A stretch of DNA of 13,362 bases from JBGLNJ01 sp964353405 (GCA_964353405.1 CAYGWJ010000026.1:1-13362); one strand, 5' to 3'. Counted from the first letter of the stretch, positions 1 to 7,427 are shown. Notes: a model not told the origin generated them from the letters alone. Numbers and translations are program-made.

Positions 1-490
1 CCATCGCGCGCAGGCGGATGACGCCGGTCGTCGTCTCTTCGGTGCCGCCGATGACGTTGGGGATCAACTCGGTGCGTTCCTTGTGCATCGTCGAGACGAG
101 GTCGGCGCCGTCGTGCATCGTCATGTGCGGCTTGTGATCAAGCGCGGCCTTGATGTGGTCATAGTAGGTCCGGTTGTCCTCGCCCTTGATCGCGTACGTC
201 GGAATCTCGTACACACTCACAAGCGCGGCGGCCACATCGTCCTGCGTACTGAGCGGATTGCTGGCGCACACCACCAGATCGGCTCCGCCCAGTTGCAGCG
301 TGTGGGCCAGGTTGGCCGTCTCGGTTGTCACATGCAGACACGCGGACAGGCGCAACCCCTTGAGCGGCTTTTCGCGGGTGAATCGCTCGCGGATTTGCCG
401 CAGGACAGGCATCTCCTGCTCGGCCCACTCTATGCGGTATCGTCCGCCAGTGGCTAGATTTAGATTCTTGACATCATGTTCAACGGTCAC
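1..490 (-). CDS. ahcY: Adenosylhomocysteinase, N-terminal part (runs off left edge)
   Basis: S-adenosylhomocysteine hydrolase splits SAH, the by-product of SAM-dependent methylation, into adenosine and homocysteine. About 163 N-terminal residues of a usual 410-430 are present. Visible family blocks are GRYRIEWAEQEMPVL, an LKGLRLSACLHVTTETANL block, GADLVVCASNPLSTQDDVAAAL, and the end of the substrate domain with HDGADLVSTMHKER and GGTEETTTGV. These are among the most conserved stretches of the family, so the assignment is firm. The start is GTG at 490. It is preceded by AAAGGAG six bases upstream, and the nearby ATG triplets lie out of frame. It is the last visible gene of the operon and follows the PfkB kinase by 25 bases, which fits joint recycling of SAH and the adenosine it releases. 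The NAD-binding domain lies outside the window. Confidence 0.95.
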   Translation of the reverse strand, partial: MTVEHDVKNLNLATGGRYRIEWAEQEMPVLRQIRERFTREKPLKGLRLSACLHVTTETANLAHTLQLGGADLVVCASNPLSTQDDVAAALVSVYEIPTYAIKGEDNRTYYDHIKAALDHKPHMTMHDGADLVSTMHKERTELIPNVIGGTEETTTGVIRLRAM

Positions 491-515
491 GGGTCACTCC
501 TTTCTGGATTAAAAT

Positions 516-1454
516 CTAAGTCGGAAAAGCGCCATAGTTTTCTTGATAGCGCGCCACAAACTCTGGCCACGTGTACGAATGATTCTGCGTGCCGGGCTGT
601 TCCAGCACATACGTCGCCGCCAGGCTGCCCATCCGCCCAATGACGCTCCACGGCAGACCCAGGCTCATGGCTCTGATGATGCCCGCCCGGTAAGCGTCGC
701 CCACGCCGGTCGGGTCGGCCACACGCACCGGCTTGACCACAGGAATGTCAAAGCGCTGGCCATCTGCCCAAATCGTCGAGCCTTCGCCGCCGCGCGTGAT
801 GATGAGTGTGCCTGCACAGTCCAGCACCTGCTCCTCCGACATCCCGGTCTTGGTACGAATCATCTCGAACTCGTACTCGTTGACGATCAGCATCTTGCAG
901 CCGGTTATCCCAGCACACAAATCATCACCGATCAGCCGGATGATCTGCTGGCTGGGATCGTAAATATACGGGATGCCCAGCTCTTGACACTCGCGCGGAT
1001 ACTTGCGCATCGCTTCGGGGTCATTAGGCGATATGATCGCCAGGTCAATGGGCGTTTTCAGATTGCGGAACGAGAGCTTGCTCGCGTCCGCCATCGCTCC
1101 GGTATAGAACGACGCGATCTGGTTGTTTTCGCGATCGGTGCTGACAAAGAATGACGCGGTGAACTTGTCCGGCACTTGGACCACCGCGGACACGTCCACG
1201 CCGCACGCTTCCAGCCAGGTGCGGTATTCAGCAAAATCCTGCCCGGCGGTCGCCATGAGGATGGGATGCTCGCCCAGCAAGGCCAGGTTGTAGGCAATGT
1301 TCGGCGCGACTCCGCCGCGCTGCTTGTGCATCGAGTCCACTAAAAAGCTGACGGACAACCTGGCGATTTGATCGGGCAGGATGTGCTCCCGGAAATAACC
1401 GGGGAAGGTCATCAGGTAATCGTAGGCGATGGAACCCGTGACGACGACGTTCAT
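516..1454 (-). CDS. PfkB-family carbohydrate/nucleoside kinase, adenosine kinase candidate
   Basis: A 312-residue ribokinase-fold (PfkB) kinase, of the family's usual length. Visible are the N-terminal strand MNVVVTGSIAYD, the substrate-side glycine pair in RGGVAPNIAYNLALLG (46-61), an NEYE motif (192-195), TRGGEGS (220-226), and the PfkB signature DPTGVGDAYRAG (247-258), in which Asp253 would be the catalytic base. The ATG start at 1454 forms a 4-base ATGA overlap with the glycosyltransferase stop and has GAGG upstream; a longer in-frame reading back to 1481 is less likely. The substrate cannot be read from sequence. Adjacency to ahcY suggests adenosine, which SAH hydrolase releases, and bacterial adenosine kinases of this fold are known. 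A sugar kinase serving the neighbouring sugar module is the main alternative. Confidence 0.85.
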   Translation of the reverse strand: MNVVVTGSIAYDYLMTFPGYFREHILPDQIARLSVSFLVDSMHKQRGGVAPNIAYNLALLGEHPILMATAGQDFAEYRTWLEACGVDVSAVVQVPDKFTASFFVSTDRENNQIASFYTGAMADASKLSFRNLKTPIDLAIISPNDPEAMRKYPRECQELGIPYIYDPSQQIIRLIGDDLCAGITGCKMLIVNEYEFEMIRTKTGMSEEQVLDCAGTLIITRGGEGSTIWADGQRFDIPVVKPVRVADPTGVGDAYRAGIIRAMSLGLPWSVIGRMGSLAATYVLEQPGTQNHSYTWPEFVARYQENYGAFPT

Positions 1455-2140
1455 CGGAACCTCACCTTCAGGATAATCCACAGCGCGCGCAGGCCATCCA
1501 GCGGCCTGATCTTTTTGCCTTCGGCTGCCGTGCGAGGATGATAAGAGATAGGCACCTCGACCACCCGCCGGCCTGCCTTGAGCACCAGGGCCGGCAATTC
1601 AAAATCCAGCTCAAAACCGGTGCCGCGCAAGTCCAGCGCCTTGAACACCTCGCGCTTGAGCAGCTTGGTGCCAACCGCCACATCGCTCAGGTGACCGCCG
1701 AACAACAGATTTGTGATAAAGGTGAGCGAGCGCACACCCAAATAGTTCTGTACGTACTTGTAAATCGCGCGCCCGCCCTGCGTTCGCGAACCAAAGACCG
1801 CATCGGCGCCCGTTTCTTCCACGGCTTGGAGGAACAAGGGTAACTCTTCAGGATCGTACTCGAAATCGGCGTCCTGGACGACGGCGTAATCGCCGCTGGC
1901 CTGGGCAAAGCCCGTACGGATCGAAGCCCCCTTGCCCATATTGCGGGGATGAAAAATCACGCGCGCCTCCGGCCACTTGACCTGCTGAAGCAACTCGCGT
2001 GTGCCGTCGGTGGAGCAATTGTCCACGACGATCATTTCCTTGTCCCACGCACCCAGGTCAACCGCGTGGATGCGCTCCAGCACGGCCATGATGCTCTTGC
2101 GCTCATTGTAGGCGCAGGTAATGATAGTGAGCTTGGGCAT
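1451..2140 (-). CDS. Glycosyltransferase family 2, polyprenyl-phosphate (DPM1-like) type
   Basis: A 229-residue GT-A glycosyltransferase, short like dolichyl/polyprenyl-phosphate sugar synthases that lack membrane helices. It opens with KLTIITCAYNE, followed by the nucleotide-sugar Asp in VVDNCSTDGT (38-47). HPRNMGKGASIRTGF (64-78) and the metal-binding QDADFEYDPEE (89-99) come next. The acceptor-side elements are DVAVGTKLLKREVF and GFELDFELPALVLKAGRRVVEVPISYHPR. It would transfer a sugar from a nucleotide or lipid carrier to an acceptor; neither can be identified. The ATG at 2140 lies four bases after the epimerase stop with no clear ribosome-binding site, so translational coupling is likely. 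The stop overlaps the PfkB start by 4 bases. With the cytidylyltransferase and epimerase upstream it forms a sugar-activation and transfer module. Confidence 0.9.
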   Translation of the reverse strand: MPKLTIITCAYNERKSIMAVLERIHAVDLGAWDKEMIVVDNCSTDGTRELLQQVKWPEARVIFHPRNMGKGASIRTGFAQASGDYAVVQDADFEYDPEELPLFLQAVEETGADAVFGSRTQGGRAIYKYVQNYLGVRSLTFITNLLFGGHLSDVAVGTKLLKREVFKALDLRGTGFELDFELPALVLKAGRRVVEVPISYHPRTAAEGKKIRPLDGLRALWIILKVRFR

Positions 2141-2144
2141 GCGG

Positions 2145-3191
2145 CTAGCGATCGACCGTCGAAGGTCTGCGGAACACGTCGTGGCGCACCGCGTGAAGCG
2201 CAGGCGAGTGCGGAAACCGAACGTCCGCCGGCAATTGAAGCGCGGCTTCCGTATAACCCTGCCGGTACCAGTCTATGGTCTGGCGTAAGCCGTCCTCCAG
2301 TCCGGTGGTCGCCTGCCAGCCTAACAGATCACGCGCTGCGCGCGTGTCGGCCACCTGCTTCATCGTTTCGCTCGGGCGATAAGCCAACGCGCCCACGAGC
2401 GGCTTGCCGCGCGACCCGGTGAACTCGAACAGCCGGGTCACTACCTCGCGAATCTTGCAGGCCCGCCCGGTGCCCAGGTCAATACTCACGCCTTCGACGC
2501 CAGGCTTGACCGCCGCGCGCAAATAACTCTCGACCACGTCGCCAACAAAGACAAAGTCTCGCATTTGTTCGCCGGGCGTCATCGGAAAATCGCGGTCTTC
2601 GAGCGCGGCGCACACCGCGCTGGAAATCAGCGTCTTGGGCGGCTGGCCCGGCCCATAGACAGCAAAGAGTCGCATGTTCACCGTGGGCAGACCGTAGACG
2701 CGGGAATACAATCGAACAAAAGCTCGCGCCGCCGCTTTGGACGCTGCATACGTGTTGACCGGGTCGAGCAGCTCTTTGTTGGTTGCATCCTTGTTAGCGG
2801 CGTCACCGTACTCGTAAGCTGTCCCGCTGTGGACGAAACGCTGCACGCCGCACTGATGCGCCGCCTCGAGCAGATGCAGCGTTCCCTGGACATTGACCCG
2901 CACGGCGACCGGCGGTGAGACGAAGGGCTCGCTCATCCCGATAGCCGCCAGGTGAAACACCACGTCTGGGCAAATCCGTGCCATCGCCTCGCGCACGCCG
3001 ACCTCATCGCAAATGTCCACCTCGTGAACCATCACGCGGTCGAGCACATCTGCCAAAAGGCACGGATCGGACGTGGCGCGCATGAATACCGAGACCTCGG
3101 CGCCTTCGACCACCAGCCGCCGCGCCATGTGCGAGCCGATGAATCCCGTCGCCCCGGTCACCAGCACTCGCCTGCGCGCCAACTCGATCAT
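2145..3191 (-). CDS. NAD-dependent epimerase/dehydratase (extended SDR, sugar nucleotide type)
   Basis: A 348-residue extended short-chain dehydrogenase. The Rossmann glycine motif TGATGFIGSH is at residues 12-21. HLAA is at 80-83, the active-site Thr124 lies in SGTAYEYGD, and the catalytic pair is Tyr148 and Lys152 (YAASK). MRLFAVYGPGQ follows, then MRDFVFVGDVVESYL (210-224), both usual for sugar-nucleotide enzymes. The ATG at 3191 starts one base after the cytidylyltransferase stop and puts the glycine motif at the normal distance from the N-terminus; a longer frame from 3248 would add an Arg-rich, unlikely extension. Given the upstream enzyme, a CDP-sugar 4,6-dehydratase, reductase or epimerase is plausible, but the exact reaction is unresolved. 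The last 25 or so residues show no known motif. Confidence 0.88.
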   Translation of the reverse strand: MIELARRRVLVTGATGFIGSHMARRLVVEGAEVSVFMRATSDPCLLADVLDRVMVHEVDICDEVGVREAMARICPDVVFHLAAIGMSEPFVSPPVAVRVNVQGTLHLLEAAHQCGVQRFVHSGTAYEYGDAANKDATNKELLDPVNTYAASKAAARAFVRLYSRVYGLPTVNMRLFAVYGPGQPPKTLISSAVCAALEDRDFPMTPGEQMRDFVFVGDVVESYLRAAVKPGVEGVSIDLGTGRACKIREVVTRLFEFTGSRGKPLVGALAYRPSETMKQVADTRAARDLLGWQATTGLEDGLRQTIDWYRQGYTEAALQLPADVRFPHSPALHAVRHDVFRRPSTVDR

Positions 3192-3192
3192 C

Positions 3193-3978
3193 TCACCATA
3201 CCTTCCACGCCGCGGATGCCTCCCACACCTCGGTGAGTGCCTGCGCATCCTTGAAGGTGTCCATGCTCTGCCAGAAGCCAGTGTGCCGGTACATCATCAA
3301 TTGACCTTCGGCGGCCAGGCGTGGCAGCACTTCCTTTTCCAGATCAAGCGTGTCGTCGCCTTTAATAAAGTCCAACGCGCCGTGCTCCAGTACCATGAAA
3401 CCGGCATTGATCCAATGGTCGAGGCGTGCCTTTTCGTGAACCCCGGTCACGCGACCGTCGTCGGTCACATCCACCAGACCGTATTGCGAAAAAGGCCGGA
3501 CGCCGGTGACGGTCGCCAGCTTGCCGTGACTGCGATGAAACGCCAGCAGCGCGTTGATATCCACATCGCCCACACCGTCGCCATAGGTGACAAAAAAAGC
3601 GCCTTGGCCCAAATACTCGGCCACGCGCCGGATGCGCGCGCCCTTGTTCGTCCGCAGGCCCGTGTCGGCCAGCGTGACACGCCAGCCTGGCTCGGCAGCG
3701 GGATGATGAAAAGTCAACTCACACGCATCGCCTGGCGAAAAAGTCAGGTCGCGGCTCATCACGTCATAGTCGAGCAAATAGCGGCGGATGAGATCGCCGC
3801 GATAGCCCAGCGTCAGCACAAAATGCGTGTGACCAAAGGCGGCATAGATTTTCATGATGTGCCACAGGATAGGCTTGTCGCCCACCTCGACGAGCGCCTT
3901 GGGCGGCGCTTCGCCATTCGGGCCTAGGCGCGTGCCAAGGCCGCCTACTAGGATAACCACCGGCAGCGATTCGCTCAC
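3193..3978 (-). CDS. rfbF: Glucose-1-phosphate cytidylyltransferase-like nucleotidyltransferase (RfbF family)
   Basis: A 261-residue sugar-phosphate nucleotidyltransferase, close to the usual 257 of RfbF. It would make an NDP-sugar, probably CDP-glucose, from CTP and glucose-1-phosphate in the cytoplasm. Evidence in order: nucleotide-binding GGLGTRL (12-18), PPKALVEVGDKPILWHIMKIY (25-45), LGYRGDLIRRYLLDY, TYGDGVGDVD (131-140) with the metal-binding Asp, VTGVRPFSQYGLVD, WINAGFMVLE (189-198), and GFWQSMDTFKD (234-244). The WHIMKIY, INAGF and GFWQxMDT blocks are typical of the cytidylyl rather than the thymidylyl branch. The start is GTG at 3978 in a GTGA overlap with the mtnA stop, so the two are probably translationally coupled. 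The usual partner RfbG is replaced by a generic SDR here. Confidence 0.88.
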   Translation of the reverse strand: MSESLPVVILVGGLGTRLGPNGEAPPKALVEVGDKPILWHIMKIYAAFGHTHFVLTLGYRGDLIRRYLLDYDVMSRDLTFSPGDACELTFHHPAAEPGWRVTLADTGLRTNKGARIRRVAEYLGQGAFFVTYGDGVGDVDINALLAFHRSHGKLATVTGVRPFSQYGLVDVTDDGRVTGVHEKARLDHWINAGFMVLEHGALDFIKGDDTLDLEKEVLPRLAAEGQLMMYRHTGFWQSMDTFKDAQALTEVWEASAAWKVW

Positions 3979-5012
3979 TGGGGTTCCATCCGTCGGGGCA
4001 GGCTCACGTCGAACGGCGGATAGGCGATGCCGTTTTCGGTGACAATGCCGGTGATATAGCCATGCGGCGTTACGTCAAAAGCGGGATTTGCCACGGTGAT
4101 GCCATACGGGGCAATGCGCACGCCTCCGATCTCTGTCACCTCGCGGGGGTCGCGCTCTTCAATCGGGATAGCGTCGCCATCGGGCAAGGACAGGTCTACC
4201 GTCGAAGTCGGCGCGACGGAATAGACCGGCACACCATTCTCGTGCGCCACCGTCGCCAGCATGTACGAACCGACCTTGTTCGCCACGTCGCCATTACGTG
4301 CAATACGGTCCGCGCCGAACAACACGAGGTTGATGCGACCCTGGCGCAAAAAATGGCCGGCAGCCCCATCGGCGATAAGTGTGAACGGGATGCCCCACTG
4401 TTGCAGCTCCCACGCTGTGAGCCGGGCGCCCTGCAAGCGCGGGCGGGTCTCGTCCACGAAAACGTGGACGCGCTTGCCCTGCTCGTGCGCGCAGCGGATG
4501 ACGCCCAGCGCCGTGCCATAATCCACCGCCGCCAGCCCGCCGGTGTTGCAGTGATGGATGACGGTATCGCCATCGCCGATGAGCGCCGCGCCGTTTGCGC
4601 CTATGCGACGATTGATGGCCACGTCTTCGTCGGCCATCGCCTGCGCTTCGGCCACCAGGGCTGTGCGAATGGAATCGGCACTGTCAAATGTCACATCGGT
4701 TGCCCGGCGCAGCATCCGGTCAAGCGCCCAGCCCAGGTTGACGGCGGTCGGTCGACAAGTGCGCAACTCTTGTGCTGCCGCGCTCAAGTCAAGCAAAAGC
4801 GCAAGCCGGTCAGCCGCTGAGCTTTGCAGCGCCGCCAGCGCCAGCCCCATCGCCGCCGTCACGCCGATAGCCGGCGCGCCGCGCACGACCATGTCGCGGA
4901 TCGCCGCCGCCACCTGGCGATAGTCGGCATACTCGACCACGATTAATTCATGCGGCAAAGCGCGCTGGTCAATCATCGCCACGCGCCCGCCGCGCCATTC
5001 GACCGTTCGCAT
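3975..5012 (-). CDS. mtnA: S-methyl-5-thioribose-1-phosphate isomerase
   Basis: MtnA converts methylthioribose-1-phosphate to methylthioribulose-1-phosphate in methionine salvage. The 345 residues from this start fit the family. Visible are RGAPAIG (44-50), the active-site Cys155 in HCNTGGLA, ETRPRLQGARLTAWEL, Asp235 in GADRI, NKVGSY (245-250), and a C-terminal NPAFDVTPHGYITGIVTENG block. Other IF2B-related isomerases (ribose-1,5-bisphosphate isomerase, eIF2B subunits) are less likely because the MtnA Cys and Asp blocks are both intact. The ATG at 5012 gives the typical N-terminus MRTVEWRGG. An in-frame ATG at 5063 would add 17 residues encoded purely by a 50-bp repeat unit. Neither start has a good ribosome-binding site. 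It is the first gene of the six-gene operon. Confidence 0.93.
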   Translation of the reverse strand: MRTVEWRGGRVAMIDQRALPHELIVVEYADYRQVAAAIRDMVVRGAPAIGVTAAMGLALAALQSSAADRLALLLDLSAAAQELRTCRPTAVNLGWALDRMLRRATDVTFDSADSIRTALVAEAQAMADEDVAINRRIGANGAALIGDGDTVIHHCNTGGLAAVDYGTALGVIRCAHEQGKRVHVFVDETRPRLQGARLTAWELQQWGIPFTLIADGAAGHFLRQGRINLVLFGADRIARNGDVANKVGSYMLATVAHENGVPVYSVAPTSTVDLSLPDGDAIPIEERDPREVTEIGGVRIAPYGITVANPAFDVTPHGYITGIVTENGIAYPPFDVSLPRRMEPQ

Positions 5013-5013
5013 C

Positions 5014-5113
5014 CGCTTACGCCCGACGTAGGGCAAGATGACATCCTGCCCTACAGTATCCATCGCTTACGCCCGACGTAGGGCAAGATGACATCTTGCC
5101 CTACAGTATCCAT
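5014..5113. repeat. Two tandem 50-bp units, each with a 27-bp palindrome
   Basis: Unit 5014-5063 is repeated at 5064-5113 with a single difference (C at 5046, T at 5096). Each unit holds arms of 13 bases, GTAGGGCAAGATG and CATCTTGCCCTAC, around one central base (5028-5054 and 5078-5104). The second copy is perfect and the first has one mismatch. Transcribed from either strand these give strong hairpins. The array ends one base before the mtnA start at 5012. It looks like a dispersed REP/MITE-like palindromic element that was duplicated in place, but no other copy is in this window. Confidence 0.9.
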
Positions 5114-5118
5114 CCGGC

Positions 5119-5144
5119 AAAAAAAACTCTCTCTGCGAGAGAGT
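5119..5144 (-). terminator. Terminator-like hairpin in the mtnA leader (possible attenuator)
   Basis: On the minus strand ACTCTCTC (5144-5137) and GAGAGAGT (5133-5126) pair as an 8-bp stem with a three-base loop, directly followed by seven Ts (5125-5119). This is the layout of an intrinsic terminator. It lies between the minus-strand promoter at 5182-5210 and mtnA, so it would stop the operon's own transcript unless bypassed. An upstream TTTCTCTT could pair instead with the 3' stem arm. Half the stem is A-U, so strength is moderate; no plus-strand function is suggested because no T-run follows on that side. Confidence 0.5.
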
Positions 5145-5181
5145 CAAGAGAAATTGCACGTCGCCTTCACGAGCGAGGGGA

Positions 5182-5210
5182 AGGATAACATAGCCAAGTT
5201 GATTTGTCAA
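5182..5210 (-). promoter_or_regulatory. Sigma70-type promoter for the mtnA operon
   Basis: On the minus strand a perfect -35 TTGACA (5210-5205) is separated by 17 bases from TATCCT (5187-5182). Transcription would start near 5175, giving a leader of about 160 bases that contains the terminator-like hairpin and the tandem palindromes before mtnA. Confidence 0.7.
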
Positions 5211-5224
5211 ACCTCACGCCAACT

Positions 5225-5253
5225 TTGACGTTGCGCCCGCGGCGTGCTATAGT
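5225..5253 (+). promoter_or_regulatory. Sigma70-type promoter for the CBS-ACT gene and tryptophanase
   Basis: TTGACG (5225-5230), a 17-base spacer and TATAGT (5248-5253) make a near-consensus promoter. The start site would be near 5260, leaving a leader of about 43 bases. Its -35 lies 14 bases from the -35 of the divergent mtnA promoter, so the two could share or compete for a regulator. Confidence 0.7.
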
Positions 5254-5302
5254 TAACGGCAACCGAACGGCAAAATATCTCACTGCTTTCAGGAGGCGTC
5301 CC

Positions 5303-5947
5303 ATGCTAGTCCATGAACGAATGAGCAAGAATCCGTACACCATTCAGGCTGATACGCCCGTAGAGGAGGCGCTCAAGCGGATGCGCGAGGTCCACGTCCG
5401 CCGCTTTCCGGTGCTGGACAAATCCGGCAAGCTCGTCGGCATCATAGCCGAAAAAGACCTGCTCTATGCTTCGCCCTCGCCCGCCACGTCGCTGTCCATC
5501 TATGAAATGCACTATCTGCTCTCCAAGCTGACGGTCGGCGAAGTGATGATCAAGGACGTCGTCACCGTCACCGAAGACACGCCCGTGGAAGATGCTGCGC
5601 GCATCATGACCGATCACAAGATCGGCAGCCTGCCCGTGGTGCGCGAGGGACAGCTCGTCGGCATCATCACCGAGACGGACCTGTTCAAGCTCTTCCTGGA
5701 GCTGCTCGGCGCGCGCAAGAAGGGTGTCCGGCTGACGATGCTCGTTCCTGACGTGAAAGGCACCCTGGCGAAACTCACCACCGCTATCGCCCAGCAGGGC
5801 GGCAACATCATCGCGTTGGGCACTTTCCTGGGCGAGGACCCCACCAACCTGCTGGTGGCGGTCAAGGTGAACGACGTGCCCAAGGACACACTCGTCGCCA
5901 CGCTCAAGCCGCTCGTCGTCAGCATCCTTGACGCGCGAGAGGTCTAG
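5303..5947 (+). CDS. CBS-CBS-ACT domain protein (AcuB-like)
   Basis: A 214-residue soluble protein with two CBS domains (about 3-57 and 76-133) and a C-terminal ACT-like domain (about 141-212). The CBS units are clear: VHERMSKNPYTIQADTPVEEAL to RFPVLDKSGKLVGIIAEKDLL, then VGEVMIKDVVTVTEDTPVEDAARIM to GSLPVVREGQLVGIITETDLF. The ACT part reads VRLTMLVPDVKGTLAKLTTAIAQQGGNIIALGTF. CBS pairs bind adenosine nucleotides or SAM, and ACT domains usually bind amino acids; the AcuB family has this order. Which ligand applies is not visible. The start at 5303 is fixed by AGGAGG at 5291-5296, six bases upstream. It lies 45 bases before tryptophanase on the same strand, which hints at sensing of an amino acid or energy state for that enzyme. 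Confidence 0.9.
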   Translation: MLVHERMSKNPYTIQADTPVEEALKRMREVHVRRFPVLDKSGKLVGIIAEKDLLYASPSPATSLSIYEMHYLLSKLTVGEVMIKDVVTVTEDTPVEDAARIMTDHKIGSLPVVREGQLVGIITETDLFKLFLELLGARKKGVRLTMLVPDVKGTLAKLTTAIAQQGGNIIALGTFLGEDPTNLLVAVKVNDVPKDTLVATLKPLVVSILDAREV

Positions 5948-5992
5948 CTCCACATCAAGAGTCCACGTATCGCGCATCACGGAGGAGGCAGC

Positions 5993-7369
5993 ATGGCGAC
6001 CTTTCCCCAGGAACCGTTCCGCATCAAAGCCGTCGAGCCGATCAAGCTGACCACGCGCGAGGAGCGCGAGCGATGCATCGCCGAAGCAGGCTACAACCTG
6101 TTCAAGCTCCGCGCGGAGGATTGCTACGTTGACTTGCTCACCGATTCCGGCACTTCGGCGATGAGCGACGCGCAGTGGGGCGCACTCATGCAGGGCGACG
6201 AGTCTTACGCCGGGGCCAAGTCCTTCTTTCGCTTCGAGGACGCGGTCAAGCGCATCTTTGGGATGCCCTACGTCGTGCCGGCTCACCAGGGTCGCGCGGC
6301 GGAAAACGTCCTGTTCACCGTCACCGTCCGGCCGGGCCAGCAAATCCCCAGCAACATGCACTTTGACACGACGCACGCCAACATCGCAGCGCGCGGGGGC
6401 AGGCCCGTCAACCTCGTCGCCGACCTGGGTCTTGACCCCACGCTGCGCGCGCCTTTCAAGGGTGACCTTGACCTCGACCGGCTGGAGCGGTTCATCGCGA
6501 TGGTCGGGCGCGACCATATCCCGATGGGAATGCTCACCGTCACGAACAATTCCGGCGGTGGCCAGCCCGTCTCGATGGGTAACATTCGCGCCACGAGCGA
6601 CCTGCTTCACCAGCACGGCATCCCGTTATTCATTGACGCGGCGCGTTACGCCGAAAATACCTACTTTATCAAAGTGCGCGAGGCGGGGTATGAAAACAAA
6701 TCTACGCTCGAAATCGCGAACGAGATGTTTTCGTATGCCGATGGCGCCATGATGAGCGCCAAGAAAGATGCTCTCGTCAACATCGGCGGATTCATTGCGC
6801 TGCGCGATGCTGATCTGCACCAGCGCGTGTGCAACGAGTTGATCTTGCGCGAAGGCTTTCCAACTTATGGCGGGCTGGCCGGTCGCGACCTTGAAGTGAT
6901 CGCACGCGGGTTGTGGGAAGGGCTGGAAGAATCCTATCTGGCTTATCGCCTGGCGCACACCCAATATCTAGGCGACCGCCTGGTCGAAGAAGGCGTTCCA
7001 ATTTTAGAGCCGCCCGGCGGTCACGCGATTTACCTCGACGCGCGGCGATGCCTGCCGCACATCCCGCAAGCCGAGTTTCCAGCCCAGGCGCTCAGTGTAG
7101 CCCTGTACATCGCGGGCGGCATCCGTAGCGTTGAGATCGGCAGCGTGATGTTTGCGGAACGGGACCCGGAGACGGGACAGATGGTGTATCCGGCGCTGGA
7201 GCTGGTGCGACTGGCGATCCCGCGCCGCGTCTACACGCAGACGCATCTCGATTACGTGGTGGAGACGTGCAAGCGGGTGTATGCCAAGCGGGAGAGCTTG
7301 CGCGGCCTGCGCATCGTCTACGAACCGCCGATGTTGCGGCACTTTACCGCAAGGTTTGAACCGGTCTGA
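5993..7369 (+). CDS. tnaA: Tryptophanase (tyrosine phenol-lyase family beta-eliminating lyase)
   Basis: A 458-residue PLP enzyme spanning the full family length. Conserved blocks include YVDLLTDSGTSAMSD (45-59), GDESYAGAKSFF with Tyr72, HQGRAAEN (98-105), NNSGGGQPVSMGN (185-197), and DAARYAENTYFIK. The PLP lysine lies in MSAKKDALVNIGGF and is probably Lys258. FPTYGGLAGRDLE follows, and the C-terminus is LRHFTARFEPV. Three positions that separate the family members follow tryptophanase. Asp125 (FDTT) replaces the TPL Thr, Ile382 (RSVEIGS) replaces the TPL Arg381, and His450 (LRHFTA) replaces the TPL Phe448. It would split tryptophan into indole, pyruvate and ammonia in the cytoplasm. GGAGGAGG at 5981-5988 precedes the ATG. 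It is probably cotranscribed with the CBS-ACT gene. Confidence 0.9.
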   Translation: MATFPQEPFRIKAVEPIKLTTREERERCIAEAGYNLFKLRAEDCYVDLLTDSGTSAMSDAQWGALMQGDESYAGAKSFFRFEDAVKRIFGMPYVVPAHQGRAAENVLFTVTVRPGQQIPSNMHFDTTHANIAARGGRPVNLVADLGLDPTLRAPFKGDLDLDRLERFIAMVGRDHIPMGMLTVTNNSGGGQPVSMGNIRATSDLLHQHGIPLFIDAARYAENTYFIKVREAGYENKSTLEIANEMFSYADGAMMSAKKDALVNIGGFIALRDADLHQRVCNELILREGFPTYGGLAGRDLEVIARGLWEGLEESYLAYRLAHTQYLGDRLVEEGVPILEPPGGHAIYLDARRCLPHIPQAEFPAQALSVALYIAGGIRSVEIGSVMFAERDPETGQMVYPALELVRLAIPRRVYTQTHLDYVVETCKRVYAKRESLRGLRIVYEPPMLRHFTARFEPV

Positions 7370-7371
7370 AA

Positions 7372-7425
7372 CGTCAAACGTGAAACGTGATTAGCTTTCT
7401 CACACATCACGTTTCACGTTTTACG
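7372..7425. repeat. Inverted repeat of 20-base arms built from ACGTRAW-type heptamers
   Basis: Arm 7372-7391 and arm 7406-7425 are reverse complements with one mismatch, with a 14-base loop between them. Each arm is about three heptamers (ACGTcAA/ACGTAAA, ACGTGAA, ACGTGAT). It fills the gap between the convergent tryptophanase and channel genes, ending two bases before the channel stop codon. The stem could act as a bidirectional transcript end, although no T-run follows it on the plus side. Confidence 0.85.
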
Positions 7426-7427
7426 TC

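Noticed and set aside
5119..5180. A SAM riboswitch or T-box in the mtnA leader
   Set aside because: The stretch between the predicted transcription start and the hairpin is too short and no conserved core of either class was seen.
5306..6616. A 436-codon minus-strand open frame opposite the CBS-ACT and tryptophanase genes
   Set aside because: It spans two well-supported genes antisense, has no recognisable motif, and its composition is that of an antisense shadow in GC-rich DNA.
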